A stretch of DNA of 64,000 nt. It comes from Sarcocystis neurona. Taxonomy: Eukaryota; Apicomplexa; Conoidasida; Eucoccidiorida; Sarcocystidae. The notes beneath the pieces were generated by a model, which was not told the DNA's origin, did no database searches, and saw only the letters and a list, made by a program, of their open reading frames with translations. Below, piece after piece: positions 1 through 12,669 of the stretch (within the stretch, counting starts at the first letter, position 1; every line of letters starts with the position of its first letter). The DNA lies in contig KL647288.1 in the NCBI GenBank assembly GCA_000727475.1, forward strand, positions 3,281,604-3,345,603. Direction: 5' to 3'. A program made the position numbers and the translations under genes.

Positions 1-934
1 AAACAGCGAGCTACTCAGCAGGTTGCGTGACTGTACTGTGTCGCTGCGGCTTCCACGGCTACGCACACCGACGTGAAGAGATGCACCCGATTTTCTGTAC
101 TAAATACTGTGGTGCGAAGTCAAAGCTTGCATGAGTACCCTCGCCTGCACAGACAGCTGCCCTTTGATATCTTCTGTCACGCCGCCCACGAAGACCCGTC
201 TTCCTTACTTTCGTGGAAACCTTCCTACATCAAGACCAAACAGGATCCAAAGCACAGCACTTAATCGTACCAGATACTTCGAGTACAAGGAAGGAACTCC
301 CCTTCTAAAAATGCCACCTGGAAGTCTACGATTCATGAATGTGTGTCTGTGCAGGGAGACGAAAGACGTAACGCAGTGGACGAATCCGCACTCCACTCGT
401 TGATACGTACGCAGGATCCTTTATGGTGTTTACCCCGTGGTATGTATGTACAGGTGAATGGTTGTAGCTGCGTAGGTGCCCACCGAGTGCTAACAGGCAC
501 GATACTGGAGAAGGTGTCACCGTGCCACAATGCAGGGCGAATGAGCCGAAGACGAGAAAATACACAACGTTAATTGGCGCAAAACTCCCTTTTCCAGTTA
601 TATGGCAGACACCTCCGCGCCTGCAGAGGAAAGACTGCAGTGGAGCAACAGTGGACAGAACTTCCCTCGAGCACACAACGCATGGCATATACACGGGGGC
701 ACTTCCGCAGCGTTTCTTCCTCTTGCGGAGGAGGTACAGCTTATATTTACGTCGTTTGTCGTACCGCAACAGCAGTCAATTCCTCTGCGCCACTGCGTTG
801 GTCAGTAGCTCTAGTGAGGCACGAGTGATGCGCACATGGTGAGTCAGTTCACCTGTTAATCAGCACTAGAGATGAACTGTCGCGATGCCCACGGTGACTG
901 AAGTCACACTCAATAAAATTGAACATGTTCTAAT

Positions 935-1036
935 ATTTACTCCGTGCAAATGCTGCTGCTTATGTCCAAAGTTTTACTCCATACATATGCTGCTACTTAT
1001 GCCTATGTTTTCACTGCCTATGGTGCTTCTATGACA
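935..1036. repeat. Degenerate 36-base tandem repeat, about three copies
   Basis: Successive units start near 935, 971 and 1007. The first two share ACTCC followed by an ATGCTGCT(G/A)CTTATG core; the third is more diverged (GTTTTCACTG followed by a CTTCTATG core). They are not inside a convincing reading frame. Confidence 0.5.
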
Positions 1037-3215
1037 ATTCTCTTACAAATGTTTTCTGCTGCTCCGTTGATGACACTTAGACAGACATTAACTCACATTT
1101 TACAACAAGTACTGGAACTATTAGTACCGGTACTATAGCATGTATTGGTAGGTATCTACACCAGGAAAATCGACTGCCAGTGTGTCTACAAAAAAATATC
1201 TTACCGACGCAGCTGCAGTCGCCGCTACGGTCACGAAAATAACCGCCTTTACGCAAAATCGGTGGAAACATGACGCTGCGCTTGTGTGAGATTTGAGTGC
1301 AGCCGTCGTGAGCTTTGGAACGCGCCTCTCTACACTTTTACTACCGAACGAAATGACTTGAAGCAGTGCCGTTGCCTTCTTCGATCTTAGAATAATGCAG
1401 CGCACAAAGCACACTTGAAACCGCAGAGGTAAGGGAAACAGCGCGCGCTGGTCTGCTACAGTTTCATTCGTGATGGCGTACTGGCTAGACAGCTTTCATC
1501 TATCCAGCACCTCTCTTGAACTCCTGAAAGACTTACCCGAACAGCACTCTACATTTGGTGGATGCTGCTTGAGAAACGTGTGTTCCAGGAAATGCCAGCG
1601 ACTACTTTAAGTACAGGACCACCAGTCATTTACGTTTTTAGAAGACTATATACCAGATATGTGAGACCTGAAAGATCTATTGTAGGGGTAAGTTGTCAGC
1701 AGGAATGAGAAGGCCGGTAGAAGGTTATACCTTACCGCGCAACGTGCTACACGGTGGGTGTGACCGGTCGGTCGCCTCCATCACCATCACTTCAGACGAG
1801 ACCTCATGCAACGCCTACGGACAACAAGTTAATTTATGGTGTGCTACGGTGTGCACTTTCGGCCAGGAGGCAAAGTCAGTGTCAGAAATGTGCATAATAG
1901 CAGACACAACACAGAAAGGATAATTTAATGGGGTATGTGCTTGACCTGCTGAGACGCCAGCAAAGACCGATAAGGAAAAACGATAAAAAGTGTCCCTTGT
2001 TTCGTCGTGATATGCTACAGGGAGAGCCACGGTTGATCCGAAGTCACTTGGCATTGTCGTCACGTTGTTAGAGGAAGAGCCTTCACGAGCGTGTGACTCT
2101 GTGCGCGTCGCTCCTAACACGTTGGTCGCTGCTTGCCTCTTCTGAAGAAGCCACTCCAAAACGTCGCTGCTTTCTCCTCCTTCCCCTTGCCACGCAGCGT
2201 ACAGACCTCGCCCGAGAATGTTGCTGAGCTCCCCAAGAGCGCCGAACCTTGGGCGACCTCGAGAGCTCGACGGTGAGTCTTGTGATATAGCCGAAAAATG
2301 CGTCGGAAGTAAAAGTTTCCGAGCACGCGCGATAACAAACGGACAACGGTAGTTTATAGACAGTTAGCCCCTTAAACGCACCTCGCAAACTTTATGGTAT
2401 TTTGATGAGGACACGGCATGTAATTGGGGGGGACTCAGACAGCCGACGACGAAGCAGAATGGTGAACTCTCGTAAAGAAAAGTGCGTTCGAAAGCCAAGG
2501 GGCCACCAATCTGGCCGAGTATGAATTGCAACGGTCCCCAGAGTGCGAAGAGGCAGGATCTAGTATCACAGCTTGCGCACACGCGAGTGTTACTCTAGAT
2601 AGCCCAGAGGGCAGCTTTGAAAACTGCAAAGAATGAGCCACAGTCTGTGGCCCCGTCTCAGCCTCCTCCGTGCGACCCTTTCCACTGGATTCGGGATAGT
2701 ACGAAGAGTACAATTTCTGACGGTAAACTCTTTCAGTCTGCACTGGGGCAGAACCATTACGCGTTCGGTGGACCGTACTGGTCGACTTGTTCCCAAAAAT
2801 GTTTGAGTTCGGTTTGTATCCAGTTCCCCGCTGGATGGACGCGTTGATTCGTGTCTTGCCAACTAGCAATCAGTTCTGTTCCGAGGCGACCTACTGACTT
2901 TTCAGAGTCTCCTTCCTTCCCGCAGACCGAAAGCGGGCTGAACATGTGATAAATGGGGGAAAATAGCCTGCAGGAGGCAATACCATGGAGTTCGGCACAC
3001 TCTGTTTTCGACTGAAGACAACATTGGTGGCGAGAATTTGGAGCAAAAAAGGTTGTTACAACCTGTCTTCAAAGTGTCAACACCGTCCTCTTGAACCGTC
3101 GGTAGACAAACACAGCGACTATGTTGATAAAGCCACACCGTGCGTGCACTTTCAATGTAGCTACATTAGCGGTGTGTGCACTATTACGCTTTAGGATACG
3201 GAGAATGTACCTACA

Positions 3216-3305
3216 CCTGCTGCACAGACTTGTGTTCCTGCGGTTTTTCCGAAATAACCTGCACATACAGCACAACCTTGTATTTGTGCGGTCGTTTCGA
3301 AATGA
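3216..3305. repeat. Imperfect 42-48 base tandem duplication
   Basis: Two adjacent segments (about 3216-3257 and 3258-3305) share the order CCTGC...GCAC...CTTGT.TT..TGCGGT..TTTC.GAAAT. No gene is associated. Confidence 0.45.
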
Positions 3306-4251
3306 CGTAGATTCACGAACTTCCGGTAAATATGGTGTTTGTGATATGACAGAAGTCATGTACGGATGAATTTCCTGTCAAGGCCGTATCAGCCCGGCTG
3401 ATAGCAAAAGGTAGCTCTTTCAATTGTTACTCACTCCAGCATTGTCTACAGTGTATTCAATTCTTCGATCTCAACAATTAGCATACCTCTCGCTTCAGCC
3501 AGTAGAGTTGAGAACACCCGAATCTGTATGTCACTCGACAGCCATCCACAAACGTGCAGAGAGACTTTTTAGGACAGATAAATCCGCTGCTGCAGGTGTG
3601 CTGTGGGTGCCTTTCCGTCCAGTGACTTTCGACAAAGCGTCTTGACGGGCGTTTGTGAAAATGCGACCCCGTTGCTGGTGGAATAGCCGTACGTTGTGGC
3701 TTATGACATCCACAAGCCATACACAATGTGACGTCCACCTGCGAACGCTGATTCGCACTTCGCTGAGTGTAGCAGTCTTTCACCTCGTTTGCGGAAGTAA
3801 CAGCGGCGTTGTCTTTTTTTTTTCACATTCACTTACTTCATCAATTCCCGCCTGATGATTTTGGCGATGCGCGTGTGTAGATTTGTCGACAGATCATGAA
3901 AATGTTCTCAGCCTGCTGCTTAAAAGCCACCGTCGATATTTCGCACAGTGGTGTGCACCATTGAGCAGGTTTCCACTATCGTTAAGTGTGCGCGGTTGGG
4001 CGGTTCTTCGTGTGCCCCTGCTGTGTCATGACCGGCGGTGCGGCACCACTCGAACAGCTCTCATAAATCTAAGTATCCGCATAGGTACAAGGTGCACAGA
4101 GGCGCGTTAACAGATATGGAAAGAGGCACACATGTGCGCACTTGGAGATGACGAATAACCATTGCCACGGACTGATCGCCGAAAGGTCCTTCACGCGAAT
4201 GGATGATGCCGCAGCCACGTCTCTCGGGATCATTGTTAAAATCGGTTTCGC

Positions 4252-5316
4252 TCAGTCGCATGGTTGTATACCATCGACGCGGCACAACACGGCTTGCCCG
4301 AAGGCAGACGGTGGATTCTGCAGTTGCAGGCGTAGCAGCCGGAGCTCGCGAGCTGGCAACAATGGTAGCAGATCCTGTGCTTCTTCTAGTAGGGCATCGT
4401 GGTACGACGCGATTTTTTGAAGGTGCTGCCTCAGCAGAGGAGGCGCCACAGGGTCCTGCTGTTGTAGCCAAGCAGCAGCAGCTAAGCACGGTCCCACGGC
4501 GTTGACCCGCAAGCGACATGAGAGGTATTCCCGTTGAGAGCAAGTACTCACGTATGAGTGAGAGTCTCCTGCCTGTTCTCGTCCCTGCATTGCTGCCGCA
4601 TCCTCCTGCGCTGCTCCCCTGTTCGGCGTTGCGTGAGGCGCTGCAACTAATTGTTCGTCTAGAGCACATGTGTTTTCATCGGGATCAGCTGCTGCATCTT
4701 TTGTCTCGGTGGCACCCGCACAGAACCGCTCCAGCAGCAGAGCCACAGGCGCCGCGAGCGCAGCAGCTGCAGAGGGCGGAGCAGGTCGTGATTGCACCTG
4801 TCCTCTATCGTTCCCGTCGCCCTCTGTTCTTACGACAGCGCAGTTCCTTTGCGCACTGGTATGACGGCTGTCCTTGCTAAAATTGAGACAAGACTTCACG
4901 GGGCTGCCCTCAGGTTGATAGCTGCTACTTCCGTAAGAGTGCTTGCCCTTGTTTCTCGGGTGGCTACGACGGCTGCTACACTCGGGAGCACTCCATTCAT
5001 TGTTGTTACTACGGGTCTTTTTGCTCTGACGAATGAAGTATGTCCAAGGCAGACACCAGGGCGCGGAAAGCAGAAACGGCAGAAGCTCTTCGGGCGTGCG
5101 GTGAACGCACGCAAGCTGCAACAGAGCAACGAGACACCACCCTGCACTGCAGCAGCACATGAGAGTCAGTAACGAAGCATCACGTTGGCGGTAGCAAGGC
5201 AGCAACACTAATACAGGACCTCCTCCGGAACAGCGACTAAGTCCAGGAGGGAACGCAGCTGCAGCACCCACAACGGTGCGCAGCAGCCAACGCAGCACCG
5301 GCGCCACCAACAAAAG
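4252..5316 (-). CDS. Probable last exon of a helical-repeat protein
   Basis: On the minus strand a TTGCAG acceptor at 5317-5322 opens a frame of exactly 355 codons that ends at a TGA at 4252-4254 after LCRVDGIQPCD. It joins in phase 0 to the GTAAGT donor of the exon ending at 5599. The first third contains paired amphipathic helices (LVALLQLACVHRTPEELLPF). The middle is Ser/Arg/Asn-rich. The end returns to helices (ALLEEAQDLLPLLPAREL). This pattern resembles the helical arrays of apicomplexan organellar RNA-binding proteins, but I found no RAP domain at this C-terminus. A variant model splits the exon with an intron from GTATTA to TGCTGCAG (about 5155-5215); it also keeps phase. Confidence 0.5.
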   Translation of the reverse strand, partial: LLLVAPVLRWLLRTVVGAAAAFPPGLSRCSGGGPVLVLLPCYRQRDASLLTLMCCCSAGWCLVALLQLACVHRTPEELLPFLLSAPWCLPWTYFIRQSKKTRSNNNEWSAPECSSRRSHPRNKGKHSYGSSSYQPEGSPVKSCLNFSKDSRHTSAQRNCAVVRTEGDGNDRGQVQSRPAPPSAAAALAAPVALLLERFCAGATETKDAAADPDENTCALDEQLVAAPHATPNRGAAQEDAAAMQGREQAGDSHSYVSTCSQREYLSCRLRVNAVGPCLAAAAWLQQQDPVAPPLLRQHLQKIASYHDALLEEAQDLLPLLPARELRLLRLQLQNPPSAFGQAVLCRVDGIQPCD

Positions 5317-5598
5317 CTGCAACGTAGAGTCCTCGGAGCAGCTGCACCAACGAACATGCAAGTAGCAGAAAACATCAGCGCCACCTCTTCAGTTAACGCA
5401 AACACCGTAGTGATGTCAGAACCCTCAGGTACAAATGGCCGGCCACCGCAACAGCACCACAGTAGCTTTCAGCCAGCAGCACGCGCCGGTACATAGGCAG
5501 CAGCACAGTGCTGAGAAGCAGAGCACCAGTAAGGAGGTTGGAATGTATCACTCACATAAGCGTGGCAGTCTTAAGGCGACCCTCAGGGGGAGACTTAC

Positions 5599-7320
5599 CA
5601 AGCCACGGAGGCTGTACGCGGATGCGTCAGCATTCATGCGCGGGTCTGGAATTAGTAGCAACAGTTGCAGCAGCAGCAGAGAACAGCATGAAAGCGCAGC
5701 CGCAGCAGCAGGAGGTAATTCTAGACGCGGAGAGACGGCTGCACTGGCAGCAGCTTTGACAACAGTGTCACCCTCCTGTGGTTTGACCTTTGCACTTGAA
5801 GGGCCAGAAGCACTCGCACCAGCTTCCTCTGTGCTCGTGTGGGAGACCGGCTCGTCAAGAGTCCTTGCATTTATACGTTTCTTCGCAGGTGGCTTTGCAG
5901 GAACGGCAGCAACGTCGCAGGTGTTCCGGTTCGCAACTGGAGCCCAGCCAGCAGCCGGAGCAGTCTCTGACGCGCACGCGGTTGTACCTAAATCAACGAG
6001 ACCAGTTGCTTGTGAGCCAACACAGCTTGATGCACACATTTCTGGTGCGCTAAGCCTTCGTAAAAGGCGTCGGTGAGAGAGGAGAACACAAGAAATAGGT
6101 TTAAGTGTCGGAATAAAGTTCAGTAGTAACCGCACGCACGCAGTCGTTGCATCGTTGACATCTGCTACTGTTTCTGCAAAATGCTGCCGAGGGTGTAAAG
6201 CTGCGTTTGCAGATGGTCCAGATGCTGCTGCTGTTGATTCTCCAGAAACGGCAGCCACCCTCAGTGCGGATTCCTGCCCGCAGCACACACGCGTCACTAT
6301 AGGCAGCAGCTCGCCAAGTACGCCTAGCAGTGGTGGAGCCGGCTGCTGTCGCTCTTGTTGACAGAAGAGCTGTTGGTTGAACATGCTGGATTCAGCGATG
6401 GTGCCTAGAGCAGAAGCACATTCAATCCCCTCAGAACCTGTCCCAGCAGCCTTTACACCGACATCTACAGCAGCTCCAGTTAGGGCAGTCCTGCAGACAG
6501 CGAAAGGGAGCTGCCTTTCACCTGAGTGGACGCCAGCAGCAGAAGTGTCACCAGCGGCCGTCTCACCCTCATAGGCAGTCGTACCAGGAGGCGACAAGAG
6601 CGCGAGAGAAGGCAGCAAGGAGGTATGCACGGAGATGCTTATAAGTGCTTGCACTGCCTCGGATGTAGAACTGCTAGAAATGAGGCGATCACCAAGTGCA
6701 GCAGCTAAGGATGAGGCTGGTGAAAGCGCGCACAGGGAATTAGGGCGCTCCTTTCCCAGTGCGCGGGAAGTTTCGAAAGAACTTTCACTTTCACGCAGAG
6801 CAGTGTCTAACATAGAATTTGCTGCAGCCATTACCAGCCGCTGCTGCGAGTGTGTGCTCCTGCATGCTATCAGTTGAACTGCAGTCCTGGCGTCGCGACT
6901 GCCCACATCCGTTCCAGCGGCAACACTTCTCTCCTTAGGGAAACTTAGTGTGGGATCAAGAACAGCAGCAACACCGCTAGAGTCTTCTCCACTAGCGCGT
7001 GCACGAACATCTCCGGCAGCACAAATTGCATGTGTAGGATCTTCGGACGCGCTCTCTTCGGCTGCTTCTGTTGCTCGTGCTTCGTTCTGTGATGCTGCTG
7101 CCACGCCTTCGGCTGCTGCCGTCTCTCCTGCAGCGGCTGCCGCATAATCTTGGCCCTTGAGGTCTCGATTCGCTTGCTGCTTCTGCTCTGTGTGTGGGGA
7201 CTTTCCTCGCATCAGTGCAGCAGCTGCGTTTCTGACGCGACTGCGAGATGTAGCAGCCAGGCGCATGTGCTGTTGCAAATGGGCATAAAGTCGGCATAGA
7301 CCCTGTGCAAGTGAAGTCAT
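5599..7320 (-). CDS. Large exon, Ala/Ser-rich with helical repeats
   Basis: An open minus-strand frame of about 574 codons ends at a textbook GTAAGT donor (5593-5598, after AYSLRGL). Helical segments include LCRLYAHLQQHMRL near the start, EAVQALISISVHTSLLPSLAL, GVLGELLPIVTRVCCG and CVRLLLNFIPTLKPISCVLLS. They are separated by Ala/Ser/Glu-rich linkers that look disordered. The exon can start in two ways. One is the ATG at 7318-7320 (MTSLAQGLCRLY), making a self-contained two-exon gene of about 928 residues with 4252-5316. The other is a TTGCACAG acceptor at 7303, making it a continuation of the exons at 8.8-12.7 kb. The sequence does not decide. Product unknown; helical-repeat RNA-binding function is inferred from architecture only. 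Confidence 0.55.
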
Positions 7321-7434
7321 CGACAACGGACAAACCGGCTACATAAGGCGCCGCTCGACACCGCAGAACGTAGAGAACGACGTATAAGGTCGACCCCAAA
7401 AAATCCAAGTTCACACAACTACACAGGTACACAT

Positions 7435-8260
7435 TTATATGTTATATATATATGGGCGAGGCTAATGCGGCGGTGAGGTCTTCTGCAAGGCTGCATGACA
7501 ACAAGAATAATGCAAAACGTCTACCAAATCTACTGGACATACAGAGGCGGATAATTCTGCACACACGTATGCATATATGCATATATATATATGTATATAT
7601 ATACTCTTACATACGAATCAAATACAACTGGTCTCTCTCTTCAGATACATATATGTATATATACAGATACATATCTACTGTACGTATGGATACAGATGAT
7701 TCTGCATACGTATATGTACATATGTATACACTTACACACGCCCCACGTATAACTAGTCTCTCTGCCCAGACATATGTATATATATACACACATTTATGTA
7801 TATTTACATATATGTGTGTACTTGCAGGTTGCAGAAGTGTGGAATTAGAGAGGCGACAAAACTATCAGTTCTGCTGGTATCGAACCGCTGGCTTTCGGAA
7901 ATGGTGAATTTCTGCAGACAAATGGCGCACAAGGCGTCTAGAGACTTAACGGCACAGCAACTGTTAAAGAGGCAACAACACAATGCCGTCTGCAAACAAG
8001 TGGATTCCAGCCACTGGTTCCTACGAAGCCAGCAGATCTTTCAACGTTGCCTCAAAGCAAACACCAGCAGTAATCCGCAGGGACAACGTAAAGCGTACAG
8101 GGATGTCTTCAGCATACTGAGATAACGTTAGACAAACGATGTACAGGAGAGTACCAACTGTACGCGAAAACACCCACGGATACCAACTGCTGAAAAATAT
8201 ACACACACGCGTAGGTACATATATTTATATATGCGTATGCAGAGGTATGCCGGTTAAACC
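7435..8260. repeat. TA/CATA microsatellite block between minus-strand exons
   Basis: The stretch is dominated by interrupted (TA)n and CATATATG/TACATATG runs (clearest at 7565-7810 and 8205-8240). Between them lies about 350 bases of ordinary sequence with no supported gene. It is either an intron of the minus-strand helical-repeat gene or the 5' flank of a separate gene starting at 7320. Confidence 0.5.
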
Positions 8261-8789
8261 CCGTTTCGACTTATAGAAGCGGATCCTTACCGGAAGGTCT
8301 CATGTGTGCGACGTTTTTGGCTCCTCCGTACCGGTATCCATCAAGTGAAATTTGTCGTTACGGAAGAACTACATATCGACTGCATGCAACCTCCCCCAGA
8401 GCCAACAGAGGTTTAGATAAGTCTACGCGCGCCTCGGTGTGTGAGGTCTCAACTCATGACGACAGTTCACGAGTGTATATTTTTTCTGATACGTGGAGGA
8501 AGAGACGTTTCGCGAGGACTGACAGATAAACCTGCAGCTTCGCAGGCACTGCACGAGAGTAGTTCAGCGCCAGCTGCAACAACGCTAGCAGCAGCTGCGG
8601 CAGCGACACCAGCAGCAGATGCAGCAGCAGGAGCAAGACCAACAACTGCAGCAGCAAAGCTTACGGGCGACAGCTGCTACAAAGGCACGACAGACACAAG
8701 CAGCAGCATCAAACGACAGTAACAACGGCAGCAGCCGAGAAAAGCCTTACGGCGGCAAGTGCTGTTTCCAGCTCTGTTGTCCCGCGGTA

Positions 8790-9400
8790 CGAACCGAGCT
8801 GCTGCAGCTGCTGCTGACGACTCAGGAAGTGCTGCTGCACAAAAGTAGCAGCGGCGTGCAGCAGTCGCAGCAGCCTCTGCTTTTCCAACCGCTTAAGCGT
8901 TCCTGGGAGCAGCAGGAGAATAAGGCAGCCTGCCGCTAGCTTCTGCAGCGCCTTCTGCAGATCGCGCTGCAGCTGCTGCTGCTCCTCCGCAGAGCGCGTT
9001 AGCGTTGCGGCCGCAGCTCCAGCAGCCACCATTTGCTGCGGCAGCTGCCGGCTCGCGGCAGTGGCAGCCTCCAGCAAATACAACAGCACCATCAACGGCA
9101 TGTGGGCCAACGCTGGCATCAAGAACTGCGCAGCAGCCACAGCAACAGGAGCAGCAATGGAGGCACTCTTCACAAAAGCGACACGAGCGACAACAGCAGC
9201 ACTGGTAGCGGCGGCAGCACCAGTCACAGTGTGAAGAACAGAAGCTGCCGCATGAGCAGCATATGCATCCGCAGCAAAGGAGAACAACTTCTTTATCGCC
9301 AAGAAGCTCAGCGCCCACATCAGCGGCCCCAGCAGCAGCAACAGCTGTAGCAGCTGCAGCAGCGTGAGCGGCAGCGGCGTCAGCCTCAGAGCCCGAAAAT
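8790..9400 (-). CDS. Helical-repeat coding region, exon limits unresolved
   Basis: Two minus-strand frames follow one another. The first, near 9390-9290, reads Ala-rich then acidic (GAELLGDKEVV). The second, about 9240-8790, reads VAAAQFLMPALAHMPLMVLL, then EEQQQLQRDLQKALQKLAAG, then LLRLLHAAATFVQQHFLS, which looks like amphipathic helices of the same type as its neighbours. A short intron near 9240-9290 would link them, but the simplest splice sites I tried break phase. A GTTCGT motif near 8793 may be the donor. CAG tracts (8560-8700) follow on the 3' side. It probably belongs with the exon at 10531-12669. Confidence 0.4.
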
Positions 9401-10111
9401 GATCAACAGGATTCGCACTGTCAATACAGTGGGGAGCAGCAATAGAGCGCCTTTCCAACGTGCCCCCTGCCCCTCCGGATGGGCAAGCCCACGCCAGACC
9501 GAACTGCTGCTTGTGTACACACACAAGTTTTGGTGCTTACAAAGGCTAAGCTCTCCTACACATGCTGCAGCGGTTCGCACGTAGACCCTCCGCGTCAAAT
9601 ACGTGCCCCCGCCTGCGTTGCATGACGTACCATCTTGCGGGCATACAATTACCACTGCATGTTCACGGCAGCAACGCATGCAGAGTCATCTGCGCCTTTA
9701 AACTCAACCCCGCCGTTACTAGGAGACGCACACACTAATATGTACAAGCGTCTAAGCCTCTAGAGGCCTATTTTTTACACATGTGTAAATGGTTTTTCGG
9801 GTAAATATGAGTCCACTTTAAGCGGCAACTCTGCGGTCATGACAAGTGTGTCCTCATTCCTAAACTTACACCAAATGTCCATGGAGAAATTCACGTATGC
9901 GTACCAGACAGGGTTTTCCTACTGAGCCCGTTGGACGGTGTGAAGTACTGTCGAACTCGCGGAGGTCGTGTGGATCCACGACTAGGCCATTGTGCCTTTG
10001 TAAAGACTTGTGCAAGTAGGCTTCGATATGTAGGGCGGCTCGAGTTCGTTTCAAGCCCCACCCATTCATCTTTACAATACACGTCAAGTAGAAACTGCCA
10101 CACGGGTGCCC

Positions 10112-10412
10112 TCACACATACACACACACATACCCATATATGTACAGATCCACATTCAGGCAGGCATATATATATATATATATATATATATGCTTCTGTT
10201 TATATACGTGGTGCGTAGTCGAATACTAGTTAACCACTACCTCTGTGTGTGTGTGTGTGTGTGGCCCACACGTACAATTGACTTGTGTCACGCCATCTGT
10301 CATACGTTCGGGAGCCCCCTCGAACTCAAGCAAGCACACACGTGTACAGATACTCGAGAAAACATCTAGACACAGATATATATATATGTATATATATGTA
10401 TATATATATGTG
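10112..10412. repeat. Cluster of (CA)n, (AT)n, (TG)n and TA microsatellites
   Basis: (CA)n lies at about 10112-10131, an uninterrupted (AT)13 at 10166-10191, (TG)n at 10244-10262 and interrupted TA at 10373-10412. They lie just 3' of the donor of the exon ending at 10531, so they are probably intronic. Confidence 0.75.
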
Positions 10413-10530
10413 TAGACCCATACCCGTTTTGCACTGATGTAAATACGTAGAGACGCGTATGTGTACGTGTAAACAGATACACACAGATGTGTGTGTCGGC
10501 GACCCCCCGTACACCTAGAGCTGCATGTAC

Positions 10531-12669
10531 GTTGCTGCATGTGCTGCTCTTTGTGAGAGCGCGTGTTTGCGGCAGCTGTCTTACGAAGCGACAGAAGAGA
10601 GGCAGTGCTGGTTGCTGCAAGCCTGGTGGTCCCACACGCTGCAGCAGCGCAAGTCGCAACAGCACGAGCTCTGCTGTTCTGCGACTTGTTGCCCTTGTCG
10701 GTTCCCACGAACGGTAATAGTGACCCACTTGTTGCTGTACTGCCTGGTTTTGGTGCGATGTAGGGTGCTGCTGGTGCTGCTGTCTTAAGTGCTGCCGTGC
10801 TTGCTGCTGCTGCAGCTTTATCTGCTGCTGATGCAGCTGATGCAACGACGGTCCGCCGAGACGCAACAGGAGTTGTTCTGCAGCCCACAGGAAGAGCGGC
10901 TCGTCTGTCAGCCCTGCTGCAGCAAATGCTGCAGGCAGCTGCAGCAGCTCTTCGTCAGGCAGTGTGGCAGCCGCCAGAATCTCCCTTTCCTCTCGATGCT
11001 GCTGCTGTTGCAGCAGTTGATGCAGACGAGTGAGCTGCTGCCCCACCTGTTGCTGCTGCGAGAACAGCCGGGTCTCCCTCTGTTGTCGTTGCTGTGCTCG
11101 TTGCAGGAGTTGCTGCTGCTGCAGATGCAGCACGTGCGTCGCGAGTAGTCTGCAGGCTGCGAGCGCTTTCTTCGCTGCTGCGTGCGAGAGGGGGCCCAGC
11201 CTGCCTGCTGCCAGCACGGCTCGCACTAGCTGCTGCTGCTGCAGTGCTTGCTCCATTTTCTGCAGGAGCAGCCGCTGCAGCTGCTTCGCTGCATGTTGAC
11301 GAGTAGTCAGGCGCGCTTGTCGCTCCAATTGCTGCTGGCATCTCTGCTGCAGCACGAGCACCTTGCTGGCTTTAATGGCAGACGGCAGGGACATGCGCGT
11401 GTAGCGGGAAGCGCGCAGCAACGCTTCAGCAGCAGCCTCTGCAATCCAGGCGTCAGTACACCCGACCTGCTCCAGTGCCTCTGCAGTCGACGCGAGCTCA
11501 TCATCCGTCATGGTATCCCACAGAACGGGGCGCCTCAGATGCCGCTGCAGCAGGGAAATAAATGACAACACTTCCACCGCATCCCCGGTGACAGCTGCCT
11601 CCTCTCCTAGCTGATGCAGCAGCGATAGCAACCCCGGCAGCAATACTGACACTGCTGCTGCCTCCGCACTGCTCGCATCTGCTGCTGGTGCTGCAGCTGT
11701 CGCAGCTGCTTGTTGAGTTGCCGCCGCACTGCATTCCCCAACTTCTCTGAAGCTGACAGCTGTTGCTGATGGTGGAAGAGAAGAAGGAAAAGCAGCTGAC
11801 GAAGAATAAGCTGCCCTTGCCAATGAATCCGGTGCCGCCGCTGCTAAACTACTGGCTCCTGCTTTTGCTGGCGAGACGACGGCTGCTTCTGGTCCTGCTG
11901 CTGCAGCAGGCAACGACGCTGCTGTTGCTTGGAGCGGCGGATGTATGGCAGAAGCTGCCACGCGACGCACAATCCCCACTGCTGCTGCGCTGAGTCTCCT
12001 TCCCCATCCCTGCTGCTGCTGCTGCACTTCTGCCGTACACACGCTGCTCTCCGTCGTCGCTGGCGTGCTGGAAAGAGCAGCAGCAGCGCCCAGCTGCAGC
12101 AACTCCACACGGGCCTCGGCGGCTACATCAGGGGGAAAGAGAATTGCCGCTGCCCGTGCTTCTGTGGCTGCTTGCTCCTCTCTCATACGTGCTGCCGCTG
12201 CTGCTGCGGCATGGCTGTTTCTGCTGAAATCACACACAAACCGCAGCGCCCTTTGCAAAGAGCCGTCTCGCTGCTCGTTCACGTTCGTCCATGTCAAGCA
12301 GTGCCTTTGCTGGTGTTTCTGCTTCGTGGCCTGCCGTTGCAATTGCAGCAAGGCCTGCTGCGTTCTCCCGTCTTTCACGTGCACGTTACGCAGGATCTGC
12401 TGCTGACCCCGTTGCAACCGATGCGGCTGCTGCAGTTTCAACACGCTTGCTAGCCAATGCGGTTGCTGGCCGCCAACGCCGCCCAGCTGCAGCAGAGGGT
12501 GCCGCGTGTGTTGAAGAAGGCCCTGAGCCCCTGCGCTTTGCTGCTGCTGCTGCGGCCGCCAGCTATAAGCGTGCTGCTGCTCCGGCTGCCTGTACAGTCG
12601 CTGCGGCTGCTGCAACAGCAGCTGCCGGCGCAGGCCCATGTTATCTTCCCATACGAACTGCTGCTGCCC
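10531..12669 (-). CDS. Gln/Ala-rich helical-repeat protein, large exon
   Basis: A minus-strand frame of exactly 713 codons runs from a TTTGCTGCAG acceptor at 12670-12679 to a GTACAT donor at 10525-10530, phase 0 at both ends. The N-terminal third is Gln-rich with CAG-encoded runs. The centre is Ala/Ser-rich. The C-terminal half contains helical units: SLLQRHLRRPVLWDTMTDDEL, ASTAEALEQVGCTDAWIAEA, QLVRAVLAAGRLGPLSHAAAK, then DEELLQLPAAFAAAGL and PLFLWAAEQLLLRLGG. Helices of about 35-40 residues with Leu/Ala faces and a conserved small-hydrophobic spacing resemble heptatricopeptide-repeat (HPR) or octotricopeptide-like proteins of apicomplexan mitochondria. Poly-Gln and poly-Ala insertions between helices are typical of Eimeria proteins. 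No start codon is evident, so upstream exons are likely missing from this model. Confidence 0.6.

Larger units (their letters stand above)
1..4251. other. Stretch with no supported gene
   Basis: I see only short unrelated open frames on both strands, with no run of codons that looks like protein and no matching splice sites. It holds a degenerate 36-base tandem repeat near 935-1036, a 42-48 base imperfect tandem repeat near 3216-3305 and a 14-base perfect palindrome (AATGTAGCTACATT) at 3154-3167. CAG tracts, dense further right, are nearly absent, so this looks like a repeat-poor intergenic segment. Confidence 0.5.

Noticed and set aside
7855..7905. TATCGAACC motif suggesting a tRNA T-arm
   Set aside because: The flanking bases do not pair and no cloverleaf can be formed on either strand.
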